Of a stretch of DNA of 64,000 bases, positions 24,222 through 35,898 are shown in pieces. Position 1 is the stretch's first letter, and each line of letters opens with the position of its first letter. The DNA is from Paracyclopina nana. Its lineage: Eukaryota; Arthropoda; Copepoda; Cyclopoida; Cyclopettidae. The stretch is from assembly GCA_019096065.1 (NCBI GenBank), contig JAGUCH010000002.1, positions 3,112,501 through 3,176,500 on the forward strand, given 5' to 3'. The position numbers were made by a program, and so were the translations under genes. The notes beneath the pieces are model-generated. The model was not told the origin of the DNA. It saw only the letters and a list, made by a program, of their open reading frames with translations, and did not search any database.

Positions 24222-27120
24222 ATGGAATTTACATTGAATGCCACCACCAATGATGGCTCGAAATTCAATGAGGATGAGGATGTGCTCATTGTGGAATTCA
24301 AGTAAGAGCCTAATTAATTAGACCAATTTTTTGCCAACTTTCCACAATTGCTTTCCATTCGCCATTTAATGTATCAGCGGGCATTTTGGACAAGTTGGAC
24401 AAGTTAAAAGTCACAAAATGTCAAAATGCAGAATTTGTGCAGATTCTTGGACTTTGGGGGATTGTAGTTTTCCCTATGTGTTACTAGTTTATAGTAGACC
24501 TGATGCAGTCGAAAAATTGCTGCTCGTTAAGGGGAGAAAACTCCTTTTCTGGCACTCGTGAAAATGGTCGAGCAATCTCAGTTATTTATATACTGCATTT
24601 GCTTTTTCCAGGATATTTTGCTTCATCGTCTACTCCCTCATTTTCCTATTGGGAATGGTGGGAAATGCCCTGTTTTGCTACGTGGTGATCTCATCCAGAT
24701 GTAAGCCAATTACAAAAAAAATAGTCTATGAAATGGAGTACAATGGCAAACTTTTCAATTTCAGCCATGAACTCGGTCACATACAGGCTCTTGGTCAATC
24801 TCTCAGTATCAGATCTTCTCATCACTTGCCTCTGTGGACCTGTCCATGTCATACACAGTATTGTAATGGGTGAGCATTGATTTATTCTCATGTATCTTCT
24901 GAGTCAAGATGAAATTTTTCCCCATTACTACAGGCTACTGGCCCTTCGGAGCATTTGTGTGTTATTTCATCAGTTATTTCCAGGGTATCACTGTCCTAGT
25001 CAGTTCTTACACACTCGTTGTCATTAGCTTTGAAAGGTAGCATTAAAAATGGTTTGATTCTCTAATTAGTAATTTGCCATCTTGAAGATACATGTCCATC
25101 CTGTATCCGCTACGCTCGGTGATGCGTCGCGGATACACGCGATACATCATCATTTGCATTTGGCTCGGTTCAGCCGTTGCCTCACTGCCCAATGTCACTC
25201 AAACAAGGCACGAACTGGTTAACAACATCACTGACCATTGGGTATGCACCACAGGTAACAATGCCATAAGCTGTATTTGCAGCATTATAGCTGTATTTTA
25301 TGAGAGAAATTCACCTTGAAAAATGATCCTCCGAGCTCGCTTTTTCCCCCTACTTCCCTGACAACGTCGCTACTTTTTTATAGCCTCCTCCCTATAAAAG
25401 AGTGGTTTTTTGCACTTCCATCCTGTTGTCATTCATTAAACAGCCTCAAGGTGAAGAGGAGAGTGAGCGTGTGTGTTGATTTCCAGTGTTTGTATTTGCA
25501 GAAATGGATGAGGCATTTCATTACTACAGCCTGGCCTTCTGTATTCTCCAATACTTTTTGCCCGTTCTCCTAATGACATATTCGTACCTAATGGTGGCCA
25601 CAACCATATGGAGACAACAGGGGAACATTACTGTCCAGCAGAATTCTCATCCCTCAAGAAATACCAGAGATCTCAATTTGCTGAATGGCAGGAAAAAAGT
25701 ACTGAAAGCTTTCTGGCATCAGCTTCGCGCGTACAATCCAAACGAGAAAAATCAAGCATCAGATTCCAAAGCGAAAATGGCAAAAATAATTTTTCTTTCC
25801 AAATACCGCTAAGAGAGGCTGAATTTGAGTCACAATAGGCCCCTTCAGGAGCAATTTCCTGAATTGGGCTCATTAAGAATTACTAATTAGGTTAATTTCA
25901 TTTAGATGATCAAAATGCTGATCGTGGTCGTGGTTTGCTACACAATGTGCTGGTTACCTTTCAACATTTTCTGGGTAAGGTCCAAGAGTGTGCTTCAAAA
26001 TCAATTTGATCAAGGCCAATTCTACAAAGGTGTGGGGTCTGTTTTACCAAAACCTCATGGGCCTGGTTGTGGCACCCTACATTTTCACTGTGGTCCATAT
26101 GATGGCAGTATCACACACTTGTTTCAACCCATTCATTTATTGCTGGATGAACAATAGAGTGAGGCATGGTTTCCTTAATGTGTTTGGTGAATGCTCGCAG
26201 AAACCTCGAGTATCGAAAAAAAAGTAATGCCTTTTTTCATGCTCGCAGGCAAATTGTCTTTCGTGAGAAAATGCTGCTTTTGGATCGATTGGCAGAATGT
26301 TGCCCTTACCAGATCAGCCACTGCGTCACAATATCACTTTGATCATCACAACTGTAACAGAAATTCAGGCAGAAGAATGAATAACATCAATGGAAGGCCT
26401 TTGAACGCTGATAGGTGAACAAAACTTAACAAATGTAAGCTTGTTTTCTTGTAATTGTATTAGCTTCCAGGTCGCCAATTGTGCAGCAAAGAAGCCATGT
26501 CGTAACACCAAATCCCAACACTTTGGCAATTTTTAACCATTACGAGCCTCAGTCCATTTTGGCCACAGCAAAAGCCAATGATTTCGAAAGGCAAAAAAGC
26601 AGAAGCAACAACATTAGGCAACCCAAGTTCTCGACTGCGTCAACAAGCTTTGAAATGGCTGAAATACTAAGGTAAACAATTACAGAATCGCGCGAACACG
26701 TGTCAGCCGTCAGCTGTCGCCGCCCGCAAATCAAAACAAAGACGGGAGTGTCCGCGAAATGACCCATACGCAAGCAGCTGACTCTTATTCAAAGCTTCAT
26801 GACACAGTGTTGTCACTGTTGTGACTCAGTGATTAATTTTTTTTGGTTTTTTCTTTAAAAATAGGCAAGAGCCGCTATTGGCGTACAAAAACAACCGAAG
26901 CCAAAAGTTTTCTGTCGTCTCAAACAGTACTCAGTTGACAGACATCTCTGCCATTTTGGAGGTTGACAAAAACAACAGTGGCAACAACAGTCCAATACTA
27001 TTGAGGTCCACATCAATATTACCTGGAAACAAGACAAAAATAATGCAGACACTTGAGGAAGATGAACAGCTATCCCATAAAGAGGAGGATTGGCACGTAA
27101 ATAACAACATGCACAAATAG
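24222..27120 (+). CDS. Rhodopsin-like neuropeptide GPCR
   Basis: Eleven exons: 24222-24301, 24612-24700, 24765-24869, 24934-25036, 25088-25254, 25502-25698, 25906-25974, 26030-26186, 26249-26414, 26471-26671, 26865-27120; 529 aa, phases consistent. Seven helices are visible: TM1 with GMVGNALF, TM2 NLSVSDLL, TM3 SYTLVVISFERYMSILYPLR (ERY in place of DRY), TM4, TM5 YFLPVLLMTYSYL, TM6 MLIVVVVCYTMCWLPFNIFW, TM7 CFNPFIYCWMN. A Cys pair (CKCC-like region VRKCCFW) after TM7 may be palmitoylated; a long Ser/Asn-rich tail follows. The N-terminus has an N-glycosylation site (NAT). The TM2/TM3/TM7 signature fits the invertebrate RYamide/SIFamide/neuropeptide Y receptor group; ligand not assigned. AATAAA at 27327-27332. 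Confidence 0.88.
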
Positions 27121-28041
27121 TATAAACATTAAGCACATCAAAGTTTTAAAAGCAGTTTACTTTGCAGAAAGTGAAACTAGCCAGAAGCATATCAGAAGAA
27201 ATTGATGGGCATTGATGACGTCATCACATACTTATTTACTGTTGTTGTCTTTCAGTGTTAGTTTTTAGAAACAAAGTATTTCACATTATGCAAGTATTTA
27301 CTATCTGTTAGCCTACGTTTCAAGAAAATAAAGCCACCATTTTTCAGTGTACCTAAATGATTTTTAATTTTTGGCTAAGTTGGAAGCGCCTAGTATTTGC
27401 TGTGAGATAATCAATCAGGCGTGAATTTCTGCATTCTAATTTCACGCAAGATATTTATGTAATGAAACTTATGTAAGCTGCTGAGGTAAAGTCAAAAGTA
27501 ACTGTTTTGACTTTCCATATCGGACTTTTGAACTTGGAACTCAAGGGCTTGAAGGTAAAAGGATTGCAAACAGAAAAACTCCGTCAAAAGCACTTCTAGA
27601 CTTTTTTCACTTTATTCAGCCCTGGTCAATTTTCAATTTGATTTCTAGCCTCAAGGCACCTTTTTTGAAAGCCGTCTAGTCTTAATAGGCACCAACTTTT
27701 AGAAGAGTTCATTCAATGTTGTGAATTCAAAAAATGATTTGACGATGCACCAACTTTGCTTTCACTCTCTGCGCATTAATCTGATATTCCAGATCAACAT
27801 GGGCTTCATAGATCGAGCTCCAAGTCGAGTCGAGACTGAAATAAAATTGGGTACATCTCGGTACATGACAGCAAAATACATGATTTTCTTGCCTAGAAAT
27901 TATAGGGTCGTTTAATCAGAAAACTTATTTACTCCACTTTTCATAGGACGCCCTGTATATTAACAAGTGCTTTACCATGTGCATAACTTAATTATGATGG
28001 TTTGAACATTTGCAGAATTTTTAGCACATTGTAGAATTATC
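27121..28041. other. Intergenic region
   Basis: About 920 bp holding the GPCR 3' UTR with AATAAA at 27327-27332 and the presumed promoter of the sulfotransferase. No further gene seen. Confidence 0.5.
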
Positions 28042-28951
28042 ATGCATCTCGGTCAGTTGGAAGGTGTTATCTTTATTTGTACCTTTGCTGGCACACTGTT
28101 GCTGAAAATGAACTATTTTCCGACTTGGAAATCCAATTACAATTATAAGCTAGCAAGTAGTAGAACCTCAAAACTGCCAAGAAGTTTGTGGCTAAATATC
28201 AATGAAATTAATTGCTCTTGGCCTGAACTGAGATTACTTGACCCACCAGGACCAGTAACAGCCTTGCTTTCTAAGCCAGGATCAGGGAACACTTGGGTGA
28301 GGCATTTGTTACAGCTCGCCACTGGCATCCAAACTGGAGCCAAATACATGGACAACACTCTAAAAAAGGACGGATTTCCCGGTGAAGGCATCACCAACGG
28401 GAGCGTGGTTGCTGTGAAAACGCATGAATTCAATACGTAAATCAAATATGACTTGATTGATTGCTATTTTCCCCATTTAAAGGTTACTTTGCAGCATTTC
28501 AGACCGATATGTGGCTATATTGAGACACCCATTGCACGCTGGGCTGGCCGAATTCAATCGACAGCACTCTGGGCACACGGGTCATTCCAATATGTCTGAA
28601 TTTGCCTCAAGGCCCTGGCACGACTTTATCATGGTCAATTACATCAACGGTTTCATTTCCAATATGGCCAAACTTGCGGGCATTGAAGACGGCAAGATTT
28701 GTATCCTTCAGTATGAAAAACTTGTGGAAGACGTTGTCAGTGAGTTGAGGCCGTGCGTGGAATTTTTAGGATTCCACATCGATGAGCGGTTAGCAAAATG
28801 CATTGAAATCCACTCAGCAGGATCTTTTCATCGACCTCCATTGTCTAAAAAAGATCTAGATGCCATTTTCAGGAAGTCATTCACAATTGAGGAGCTCCGG
28901 CACATTGACTCGATTTATAGCAAATTTCTGGCTGCTTTTGGGAAAATCTAA
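28042..28951 (+). CDS. WSCD-type sulfotransferase, type II membrane protein
   Basis: Two exons, 28042-28436 and 28495-28951; 283 aa. An N-terminal signal anchor (about residues 5-22, VIFICTFAGTLLLKM) is followed by a lumenal catalytic domain. The 5' phosphosulfate loop reads SKPGSGNTWVRHLL and the 3' phosphate region reads LRHPLHAGLAEFNRQHSGHT; VKTHEF precedes it. This matches the WSCD1/2-like branch of sulfotransferases, which would transfer sulfate from PAPS to a glycan or protein in the Golgi. The WSC domains present in vertebrate WSCD proteins are absent, so this is the catalytic part only. Acceptor substrate unknown. Confidence 0.85.
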
Positions 28952-30161
28952 GGCCTTGCCGATTTGCCGCACATGTTTGAACGCGTTCTAACTATATGCT
29001 ATGGATGGGCGTCTGACTGAATAAATAGAATTCTGTGGATATATATAACAAGACAGGGCTGCTCTTTTTGATCAGAAAAAAATCTGTCATTTTCAAAAAA
29101 AGTCAAATGAACGCGAATTTGTCAGAGAAAAGCCAAATCTGGTAGCTCAGATTAATTCGTCACTCGCATCATTCACTAGCGTGCGCTCAACTTCATGCAA
29201 GCCAATGCAATGGGAAGCAGAATCTAATTTTGAATTTAGCGCTTGATTTCTAAAGTTTTGAGCTCATAACAGCTCCCTAAGCCAGGCTTGGAAAAGACAT
29301 CCAAAACTTGGAGAAAAATCCCCCCACGGGAAGTGTTCCCAATTGAAGCTGAATTACGAGATGATCTCATGGCTTAAAAGATGCAGCTTTTTACCTTTGC
29401 TTATCTTTTTCCGGCAATGCTTTGAGAACGGCCTATATGTTTCAATTCATGCCAAATGCAACGGTCCCACATATATATTTTGCTAATAAAATAAGCGCGA
29501 GCGCATCAATTTGTTACTTTTATATGCTACGCAAGATTGCACAGCTTATGTATGTATTGCAAAGAGTTGACATCGCACGTATATATGAAATATATCCTCT
29601 TCTTGAGCGTAGCTTTCAGCAAAATGAAAAGTTTCCAGATAGTGTCCAAACTATATGAATCATCCATCCGAAAATCTAGATAGACAAAAGAGACCAAGTG
29701 AACAAAATGTTGCTCAGTGGATTTATTTGCCGATTTCACGCGCACAGAATAAAGTCGCGAAATTAACGTAGCTATTTCTCATTCGCTGTAAGCTAAAAAT
29801 ATTGCATCCTAGCACCCGGGAGAGCAAGTAAGAGCAGCCAATTCTGCTGGATAATCATTTTAAGCTATAAATTTGACTTCCCTGACTTAGTCACTCAATT
29901 TGATTCGATTGGAATCAAAAGTAATGGAAGATTCCATTTTTGCTCGATTTGTGCAAAATTGCTGTTCTACTGAATTCGCTGAAATCAACTTTTGCCCAAA
30001 AATCATTTTTTCTGCGCCAAATTGGAATCTTTATCTGTCGATTTACATTAATTTCAGCTCATCAGATAGCCTAGAAGTCAAACAAATTAGAAACTAATTA
30101 TAGGTGCTAAAATCAGAAATCTGCGATTTGACGTAATTTCTCGTGAGCGTCAAATCGGCTT
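28952..30161. other. Intergenic region, no gene recognised
   Basis: About 1.2 kb. An AATAAA near 29020 probably ends the sulfotransferase transcript. The rest shows no exon or repeat I can support. Confidence 0.45.
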
Positions 30162-30164
30162 TTA

Positions 30165-30479
30165 TGCCCTGTTCATCTACTCTATTTTTTCGTAACTTTC
30201 TTGTCCTACCTTACGGAAAAAGTTGTCGTAACTCCACGAATTTCTATTAGCTGTCGTAGCTTGTAAGAACTAGCGTTATTTTAGCGATCCCTCTAGGAAT
30301 GACAAAACTAATGCAACTTAGGAGAGAATTCACCGAAATGATTGACCTGGTAGAATGTTTTAGTCGGCCCTAGCAGGCCGGCTTTACTTGCAGCAAGCCT
30401 CATCCTTACGTTAGGACACACTAATTTCGTAAGACTGCTAAAGTTAAGACTGAATTTGTCGTTGTAGATGAACAGGGCA
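30165..30479. mobile_element. MITE with TGCCCTGTTCATCTAC ends
   Basis: 315 bp, perfect 16-bp terminal inverted repeats TGCCCTGTTCATCTAC, flanked by TTA at 30162-30164 and 30480-30482. A TTA (or TA) duplication fits PIF/Harbinger or mariner. The inner end GTTCATCT(A/G)C is shared with the TCCCGTTCAT family at 20688 and 44384, so the two may be related. Confidence 0.78.
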
Positions 30480-30515
30480 TTAGATCCACGATGTACGTAC
30501 GCTGCTAACATAGTA

Positions 30516-31189
30516 CCCAACCAGAAATCCTGAGCCCTCATACAAAAAAAAAAAACCCTCAGTGAAACATATACGTTTTATCAACATTGAGTTTAAGTCA
30601 TTAGCTTGTTCTCATAAAACTCAGTAAGGCAGGCGGTAAGCAAAGCAAGGCACTTTGGAAGCTTATAACTCAGTAAGTATTGAGCCGATTGGAACCGAAT
30701 TTGGAGGGATTCATAAGAGCATATTGAAGAATCTTCATGCAAAATTTCATCAGGATCGGAGAACTCTAAGGAGGTGGCTGATTTTTCTCCTTTGCTTAAC
30801 TGATTTGCCTCACTTTCAGTAAGGCGGCCTTAGCGTCCTCCGATCCGGATGAAAATTGGCATGAAGATTCTTGAATACGTCCTTATGAATTCCTCCAAAT
30901 TTGGTTCCAGTCGGACGAGTAGATGCTGAGATATAAGCGCGCAAAGTGCCTTGCTTACCTTATAGAAATGTTTATGAGAACAAGCTATTATGTAACATTA
31001 ACTGCCTTCACACCTAGGTAAAATCAAAAGCACCAATTTTTCGTATCACCTCCAATTTTTTCGATTTTTTTTACATAGGTGGTATGGAAGTTAATGTTAC
31101 ATTACGACATAAACTCAACCTGGGTAAAACGAAGGAGTGCTAACACGTTACAATAACTTTCAGAAAACTTGGGAACATTTCTGGTTGGG
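30516..31189. mobile_element. Mariner-like MITE, family CCCAACCAG, copy 2 (carries an insertion)
   Basis: Ends CCCAACCAG and complement; left flank TA, right flank TG (presumably mutated). Inverted relative to copy 1. Removing the insert at 30603-30986 leaves about 290 bp, matching copies 1 and 3. Confidence 0.78.
30603..30986. mobile_element. Hairpin MITE nested inside the mariner-like copy
   Basis: Ends GCTTGTTCTCATAAA and complement; ATT (or ATTA) is duplicated at the junctions, and the empty site in copies 1 and 3 reads GTCATTATGTAAC. Two arms of about 110-150 bp are inverted copies of each other (about 30635-30790 against 30820-30965; both carry AAATTTGGAGG-like and GGCACTTTG blocks). 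A 3-4-bp duplication suggests PIF/Harbinger. Non-autonomous. Confidence 0.75.
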
Positions 31190-33030
31190 TGCTTACGAAA
31201 GTACGGCCATATTTCAATGCTCTTTTTTGCAGGATTTTAGTGCTGCAAATTTCTCTACGAGATGCGTTATCAACACATTTCATCAAAAAAATATTTCTCC
31301 CATTTTATCCACTTGCACTCTATAAATTGTTTAAATTAACTAGATACCTTAGAACATATGTTGGTATTATTCCTCACTTATAGCAATAAAAATGATAAGT
31401 TGCTAGAGAATTTCGTATAATGCGCCTCATAGGCATACTGAATACAGTTGCTCTTTTATGGGGGAAGCCTAGGGTTATGAAAACTCTATTTTTGGCATCA
31501 ATAGCATTTGCCAAAAGAGCAGTTTAAAAAGGTTGCTATGAAGCCAGGAATTCGACTAGGTATTATAGAGCTCCTCCCGTTGCCAGAGAGAGGCTTCTCG
31601 ATCTCCCCATGGAAAATCCGAGCAAAAAGGCCTCTTTTATAAGGAGTACAGTTAAGTCTACAGAGTACCAAACCTTGAAACTGCGAATTGGATATATCGT
31701 GGTACCTTCGAAATATCATGTTTTATGGCTTATTTTCCTTGTGCCACGATACAATCCTTGGAAAAAGGAATGATGGAAAAGACAGAATTGTTGAAGGCTG
31801 TTGAAGATCTTCTTTCCATTTCCAACAAACCAACCGGACAAAAAGTTATTCATTGTCAAAAAGAGGCACTCGCACTCCCCTCTTGATTTAGTCAGTTGAC
31901 ATAAAAATAAAAGAAGTAGATAATAATAGAAGAACTAGATAACACATAAATTGGATTGATATTAATTTGGCAATAATCATTGGTTTTCAATTATTTTAAT
32001 TAATTGAGCAAACAATTTCCAAAAATTTCATGTGTAAGCCATAGTTCTTGAAATAAAACTAAAAGAAAATCGTAAGTAAATTACAAATGTATCCAAAGTC
32101 TACTAGAAATACATTCTTTTCGATGAGGAGGCAATTTCGCCAAAATACAGCAGTGTATTTTGGATGGTAACAGGAAAAGCTACCATCATTTCTTTGGTGG
32201 ATCCGAATCCCGCAGCGCAATTTCCGTCAACAATACCGGAGGTTTTTATGTGCTGGTACTTTTTTAGAAGAAGAAAGTCTCGACAAACATTTGCCTTACA
32301 TTGCCAAAAAATTACCATAAAACAGTCATGACTACAGTTACATTTCTTTAACCTATAGCAGGTTTCGTGAGCAGTAATGACACTATCCGATATAAGTAAA
32401 TGTAAAAATACAGAATCCTTCAAAGCCATAAAGAAAGGTCGCAGTTTTACATTGTTTTTCTTCTGATGGGCCTTCTCATACACAAATGAGAAAGATAGCG
32501 GCTAATCAAAAAGACTTGAGCTATTTGAGCTAATTCATTGCATATATTGATCTTTTAAAGAACATTGCTGAGCTCTGCATTATTGCTAGAATAAATGAAT
32601 AATTGATGAAATGGCCCTAGGTCATGACTCAACTCAGCCTTGAAAAGTTTCTCTCCCTTCAACAAATGTCAATTTTGAATATTTACGTTAAAACGAATTT
32701 GTTTAATATTTGGTACATAGGATATTTTTACAAACTCAATCCGATTTTGAATTCAGAAATTTATTCCAATGAAGCAATGGTGGCCTTTGATACTTGAAAG
32801 AGGCGCCGCTACGTCACGGCTTACACCCAATACTATACCTGTAAGCCGGATAATTACACTTCAGTACATACAGTAGAAAGTTCACACTCAACAGCTTGCC
32901 TCTGAGTCAGACATTTTCTGGACCTTTAGTAGTGTTTTTAGGTAAGAGCAAGTCCCCTATTGCGATCCTAATAATTATCTTACAATTCTTGGCAGATTAT
33001 TACCAAGAAGTAAAAGCCCAAATTGTAACA
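31190..33030. other. Intergenic region with one candidate ORF
   Basis: About 1.8 kb. Apart from the minus-strand frame at 32103-32483 I see no exon. The last 150 bp are probably the 5' region of the zinc-finger gene. Confidence 0.45.
32103..32483 (-). CDS. Hypothetical Cys-containing secreted protein
   Basis: An uninterrupted frame of about 126 codons. An internal ATG (about 32431) opens a signal-peptide-like segment (VFLHLLISDSVITA) followed by six Cys (ETC, CNCSHDC, CKANVC, NCAAG). The composition is more protein-like than the other stray frames of the window, but there is no recognised family, no obvious splice partner and no polyadenylation signal nearby. It may be a small gene, a decayed exon or chance. 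Confidence 0.28.
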   Translation of the reverse strand: MYEKAHQKKNNVKLRPFFMALKDSVFLHLLISDSVITAHETCYRLKKCNCSHDCFMVIFWQCKANVCRDFLLLKKYQHIKTSGIVDGNCAAGFGSTKEMMVAFPVTIQNTLLYFGEIASSSKRMYF

Positions 33031-34416
33031 ATGACCACTGAGGAAATCCCGGATGAATCCAACGTTGTGGTGCAGACAGTTGCCTGCAGTAAATGTGACA
33101 GACCATTTGCCTTGGAAAGAATACAAACTCACGAGAATATTTGCACACACATCAAGCAGAAAAGAAAGCCTTATGATATTGTGAATATGAGGATAAAAGG
33201 CACCGAATCGGAAAAGCTCGTGAAAGAAGGTCAGCTCTTTGTTGCTGTACGTACCACAACTCGTTTCACCAATAAAGTGCTTGCTTCCAGGCAAACTCAA
33301 ATTAGATCCGGCAAAGCCACTAGAGAGGAAATCAGTGCTAAATCAGAAACTTGGCCAACCCCAAAAAGAGCCGTTACCGCCAATAAAAACGGGACCAAAG
33401 CCGCCCGAGCCAACTAGAAAAGAGACCAAAAACGGAGAAGCCTTTCAAATAGTTTTAGATGATTATTCAGATGAACTGAAGACTGTGAAATACTCCAAAT
33501 TCGCGAGCCTTGTCAAAAAGCACCCAAAACTGGCCACAGAAAAGGTGAATTCAAGGTAAGTTTTTAAGTACGAAAATGAAATCATCTGCTCAGCAGCTAC
33601 CCATAAATTTTCCCAAGTTTTCTTAAAGTAATTGTAACGTGTTAGCACTCATTCGTTTTACCCAGGTTGAGTTTATGTCGTTATGTAACATAACTTCAGT
33701 ACCACCTATGCAAATAATTTGAAAAAAATCGAAGGTGACACGGAAAATAGGTGTTTTCGATTTTACCAAGGTGTCAAGGCAGTTAATGTTACATAATGAC
33801 TTAAACTCAATGTTGATAAAACATACAAGTTTCACTGAGAGTTTTTTTGGCGTATGAGGGCTCAGAATTTCTGGTTGGACTTATCCCACTTAATTACTCG
33901 CACCTACACATTAGACATTACAGTCAGCTAACCATGAAAGTACCTAAAAGACATTTCAGAGCACTTTGTTGTTTTTCGGGTTGCCCTAGCTTCCAATTTG
34001 AACATGTTGCTGAATATTTTTGGCTGTATGAACCAGTTGATTCTGGAGCCCAATTTCAATCGACCATAAACTGCCAAAGTATGCACAGCTTGCTTGACAA
34101 ATAAAATAAGTAAACATTGAAAAAATGCTTTTTTTGTAGGTACTTGTCAGCTGAGAGAGCGCGTAGTCGATGGATTTCTGCGGCCCAAAACATAAGCCCG
34201 GGCATCAGCGCTTTGAACGACGATGAAGTAGACTTCCTTGCAGCTTCGATGTCCTCGCAAAAGACAATTTGCTCCGATGCTTTTGACTTCTTGTTCGACT
34301 CACAAAACCTCAATCCGGACACGCTGAAGCAGAAGCTCGAGGAAGACATGATTGAAACCGAGCGGGAGCAAAAGCTGAGGGCTGCTGACCAAAGCGTGTG
34401 CTGCGTTATTTCTTAA
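33031..34416 (+). CDS. ZC2HC1-like C2HC zinc-finger protein ending in a CAAX box
   Basis: Three exons: 33031-33229, 33291-33555, 34140-34416; 246 aa. One zf-C2HC finger near the N-terminus (CSKCDRPFALERIQTHENIC) followed by QKRKPYDIVNMRIKGTE, which matches the segment after the finger in ZC2HC1A proteins. The vertebrate proteins carry two such fingers; here only one is seen. The middle is Pro/Lys-rich and the C-terminal part is helical and acidic. The protein ends SVCCVIS, a C-terminal CAAX motif (CVIS) suited to farnesylation, with an adjacent Cys. Upstream in-frame sequence without a better Met supports the chosen start. The second intron contains a MITE (33600-33878). Molecular role unknown. 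Confidence 0.8.
33600..33878. mobile_element. Mariner-like MITE, family CCCAACCAG, copy 3 (intronic)
   Basis: About 279 bp, same orientation as copy 1; the left end has decayed (CCCATAAATTTT) and the right end keeps CTGGTTGG. TA precedes the left end. It lies in the second intron of the zinc-finger gene and accounts for about half of that intron. Confidence 0.75.
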
Positions 34417-34854
34417 CTGATTATCATTATTTGCTCTTCTGGAGCCTCAACAGCTTGTGATAAATAGAGGAAATACCTCTGTGCACGTCGAGGAATCTCA
34501 TATCATTAGTTCAGCTAAGAGACATGAGTGAAAAGGAGGAATTTTTCATAAGCTTATTTTCTCAGTGGAATGGCCGGCCGGCGTAAAATGCAAACAAAAC
34601 AAAAACACAGAAATCTGTTTAGTGTTTACGTTACGCTAGCCGTTTGCGAAAAACTGGGCAGATGCGGATTTGTTTGCCTCCTAGGGGATTTTGGAAGTTT
34701 TGTGCGGAAAATACTTTTTATGGTACTTTTAGCACCATGTGTGTCATGCCATATGATCCCTATGGGGCATTTATGGATAAAAAGGTCGCATTTGCTATGT
34801 TCAAGCATCATTTTCTCACCAGCCTTAAGCGAGATAAGATCCTGGTCCAAAAAT

Positions 34855-35742
34855 ATGGAATCCTTGTCCATTGAGCCTCTGGCTGCACAAAATGTGGCTG
34901 AGACTTTAGAGTTTTTAAGGGAGCATTTCTTCCCCTTTGAGCCATGTGCGGTCAACATTGATTTATGCCCTTTTGGATACAAGTAAGTGTAAAAAATTCA
35001 AGAAAGTATTTCTAGAAAATAAAAAGATTATTTCTTTTGTAAAGGATTCCTGCATTAGAAGCCATGATTCAAGCCATCATATTGGAGGGGCTTTCTATTG
35101 GAGCTTTTAGTGAGGGAAAACTTGTGGGAATTCTCATCAATCATGAAAAAGTATGCGAAAAGTCAAGCAATGTAATTCAATTATTTATGAGCTGTTACTT
35201 ATAGAAAGCGGACGATTTGGAATTGCTTAATGAAGAGGATCAGCTGAAATGCAACCAGCTTCCGGAGAAGTTTACAAAACTCGATCGCTTTTTTACCGAT
35301 TTATGCACAGACTATGGACGAAGCAGTTCTTTTGACGCACTAAATATTTCCAGAATCATGGACATTTTCATGCTATGCACAAGGTGAGTATTATCTAGCA
35401 TGAAAAGCCCTAATAATTCAATTTTCCTATTCACTTAGCCAAAATGCATCAAAGAAAGGAATTGGCAGTAAATTGATGAAAGAAGCAATAACAATAGCTG
35501 ATAAAAATGGCTTTAAAGCCATTCAGTGCATGGCTTTGTCATTGTACACCCAGAAAATATGCATAAAGCAAAATTATCAACGGCTCTTCAGGTAATTTAA
35601 TCATGATTTGTTTTAGAAGTCGTTTAGGAGAATAATTTTCAGCATTGAGTATGGAAAATATTCGCAAGATGGCAAGAAATTCTTCAACGCAGAATCTATG
35701 GGCGAGCACAAAGAAGGGATTCTTTACATCCTTAAACTGTAG
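34855..35742 (+). CDS. GNAT N-acetyltransferase, arylalkylamine type
   Basis: Five exons: 34855-34982, 35045-35150, 35205-35383, 35439-35591, 35643-35742; 221 aa. The start is the first Met before the conserved entry region (EFLREHFFPFEP). The acetyl-CoA loop is QNASKKGIGSKLMKEA; LSLYTQKI and the C-terminal DGKKFF follow in the usual order. Length and pattern match insect dopamine/arylalkylamine N-acetyltransferases, which acetylate biogenic amines in cuticle sclerotisation and amine turnover; the substrate here is inferred only at family level. AATAAA at 35748-35753 follows the stop by 5 nt. Confidence 0.85.
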
Positions 35743-35898
35743 ACCTTAATAAACGGTATTGCTTTATAGTTTATTTATAATTAGTAGGGTGGAATAAACG
35801 ATGCGTTGTTCAATTTATACATTGGCTGGATAACGTTGGTTTCTTCGTGGTTGTTGTTTCTAGTTTGGCTCTTTTCGCATTTTTCTGGCAGTATTCAT

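Noticed and set aside
25906-26157. Frame reading through the GPCR intron at 25975-26029
   Set aside because: TM7 with NPFIYCWMN is only recovered when the 55-nt intron is removed.
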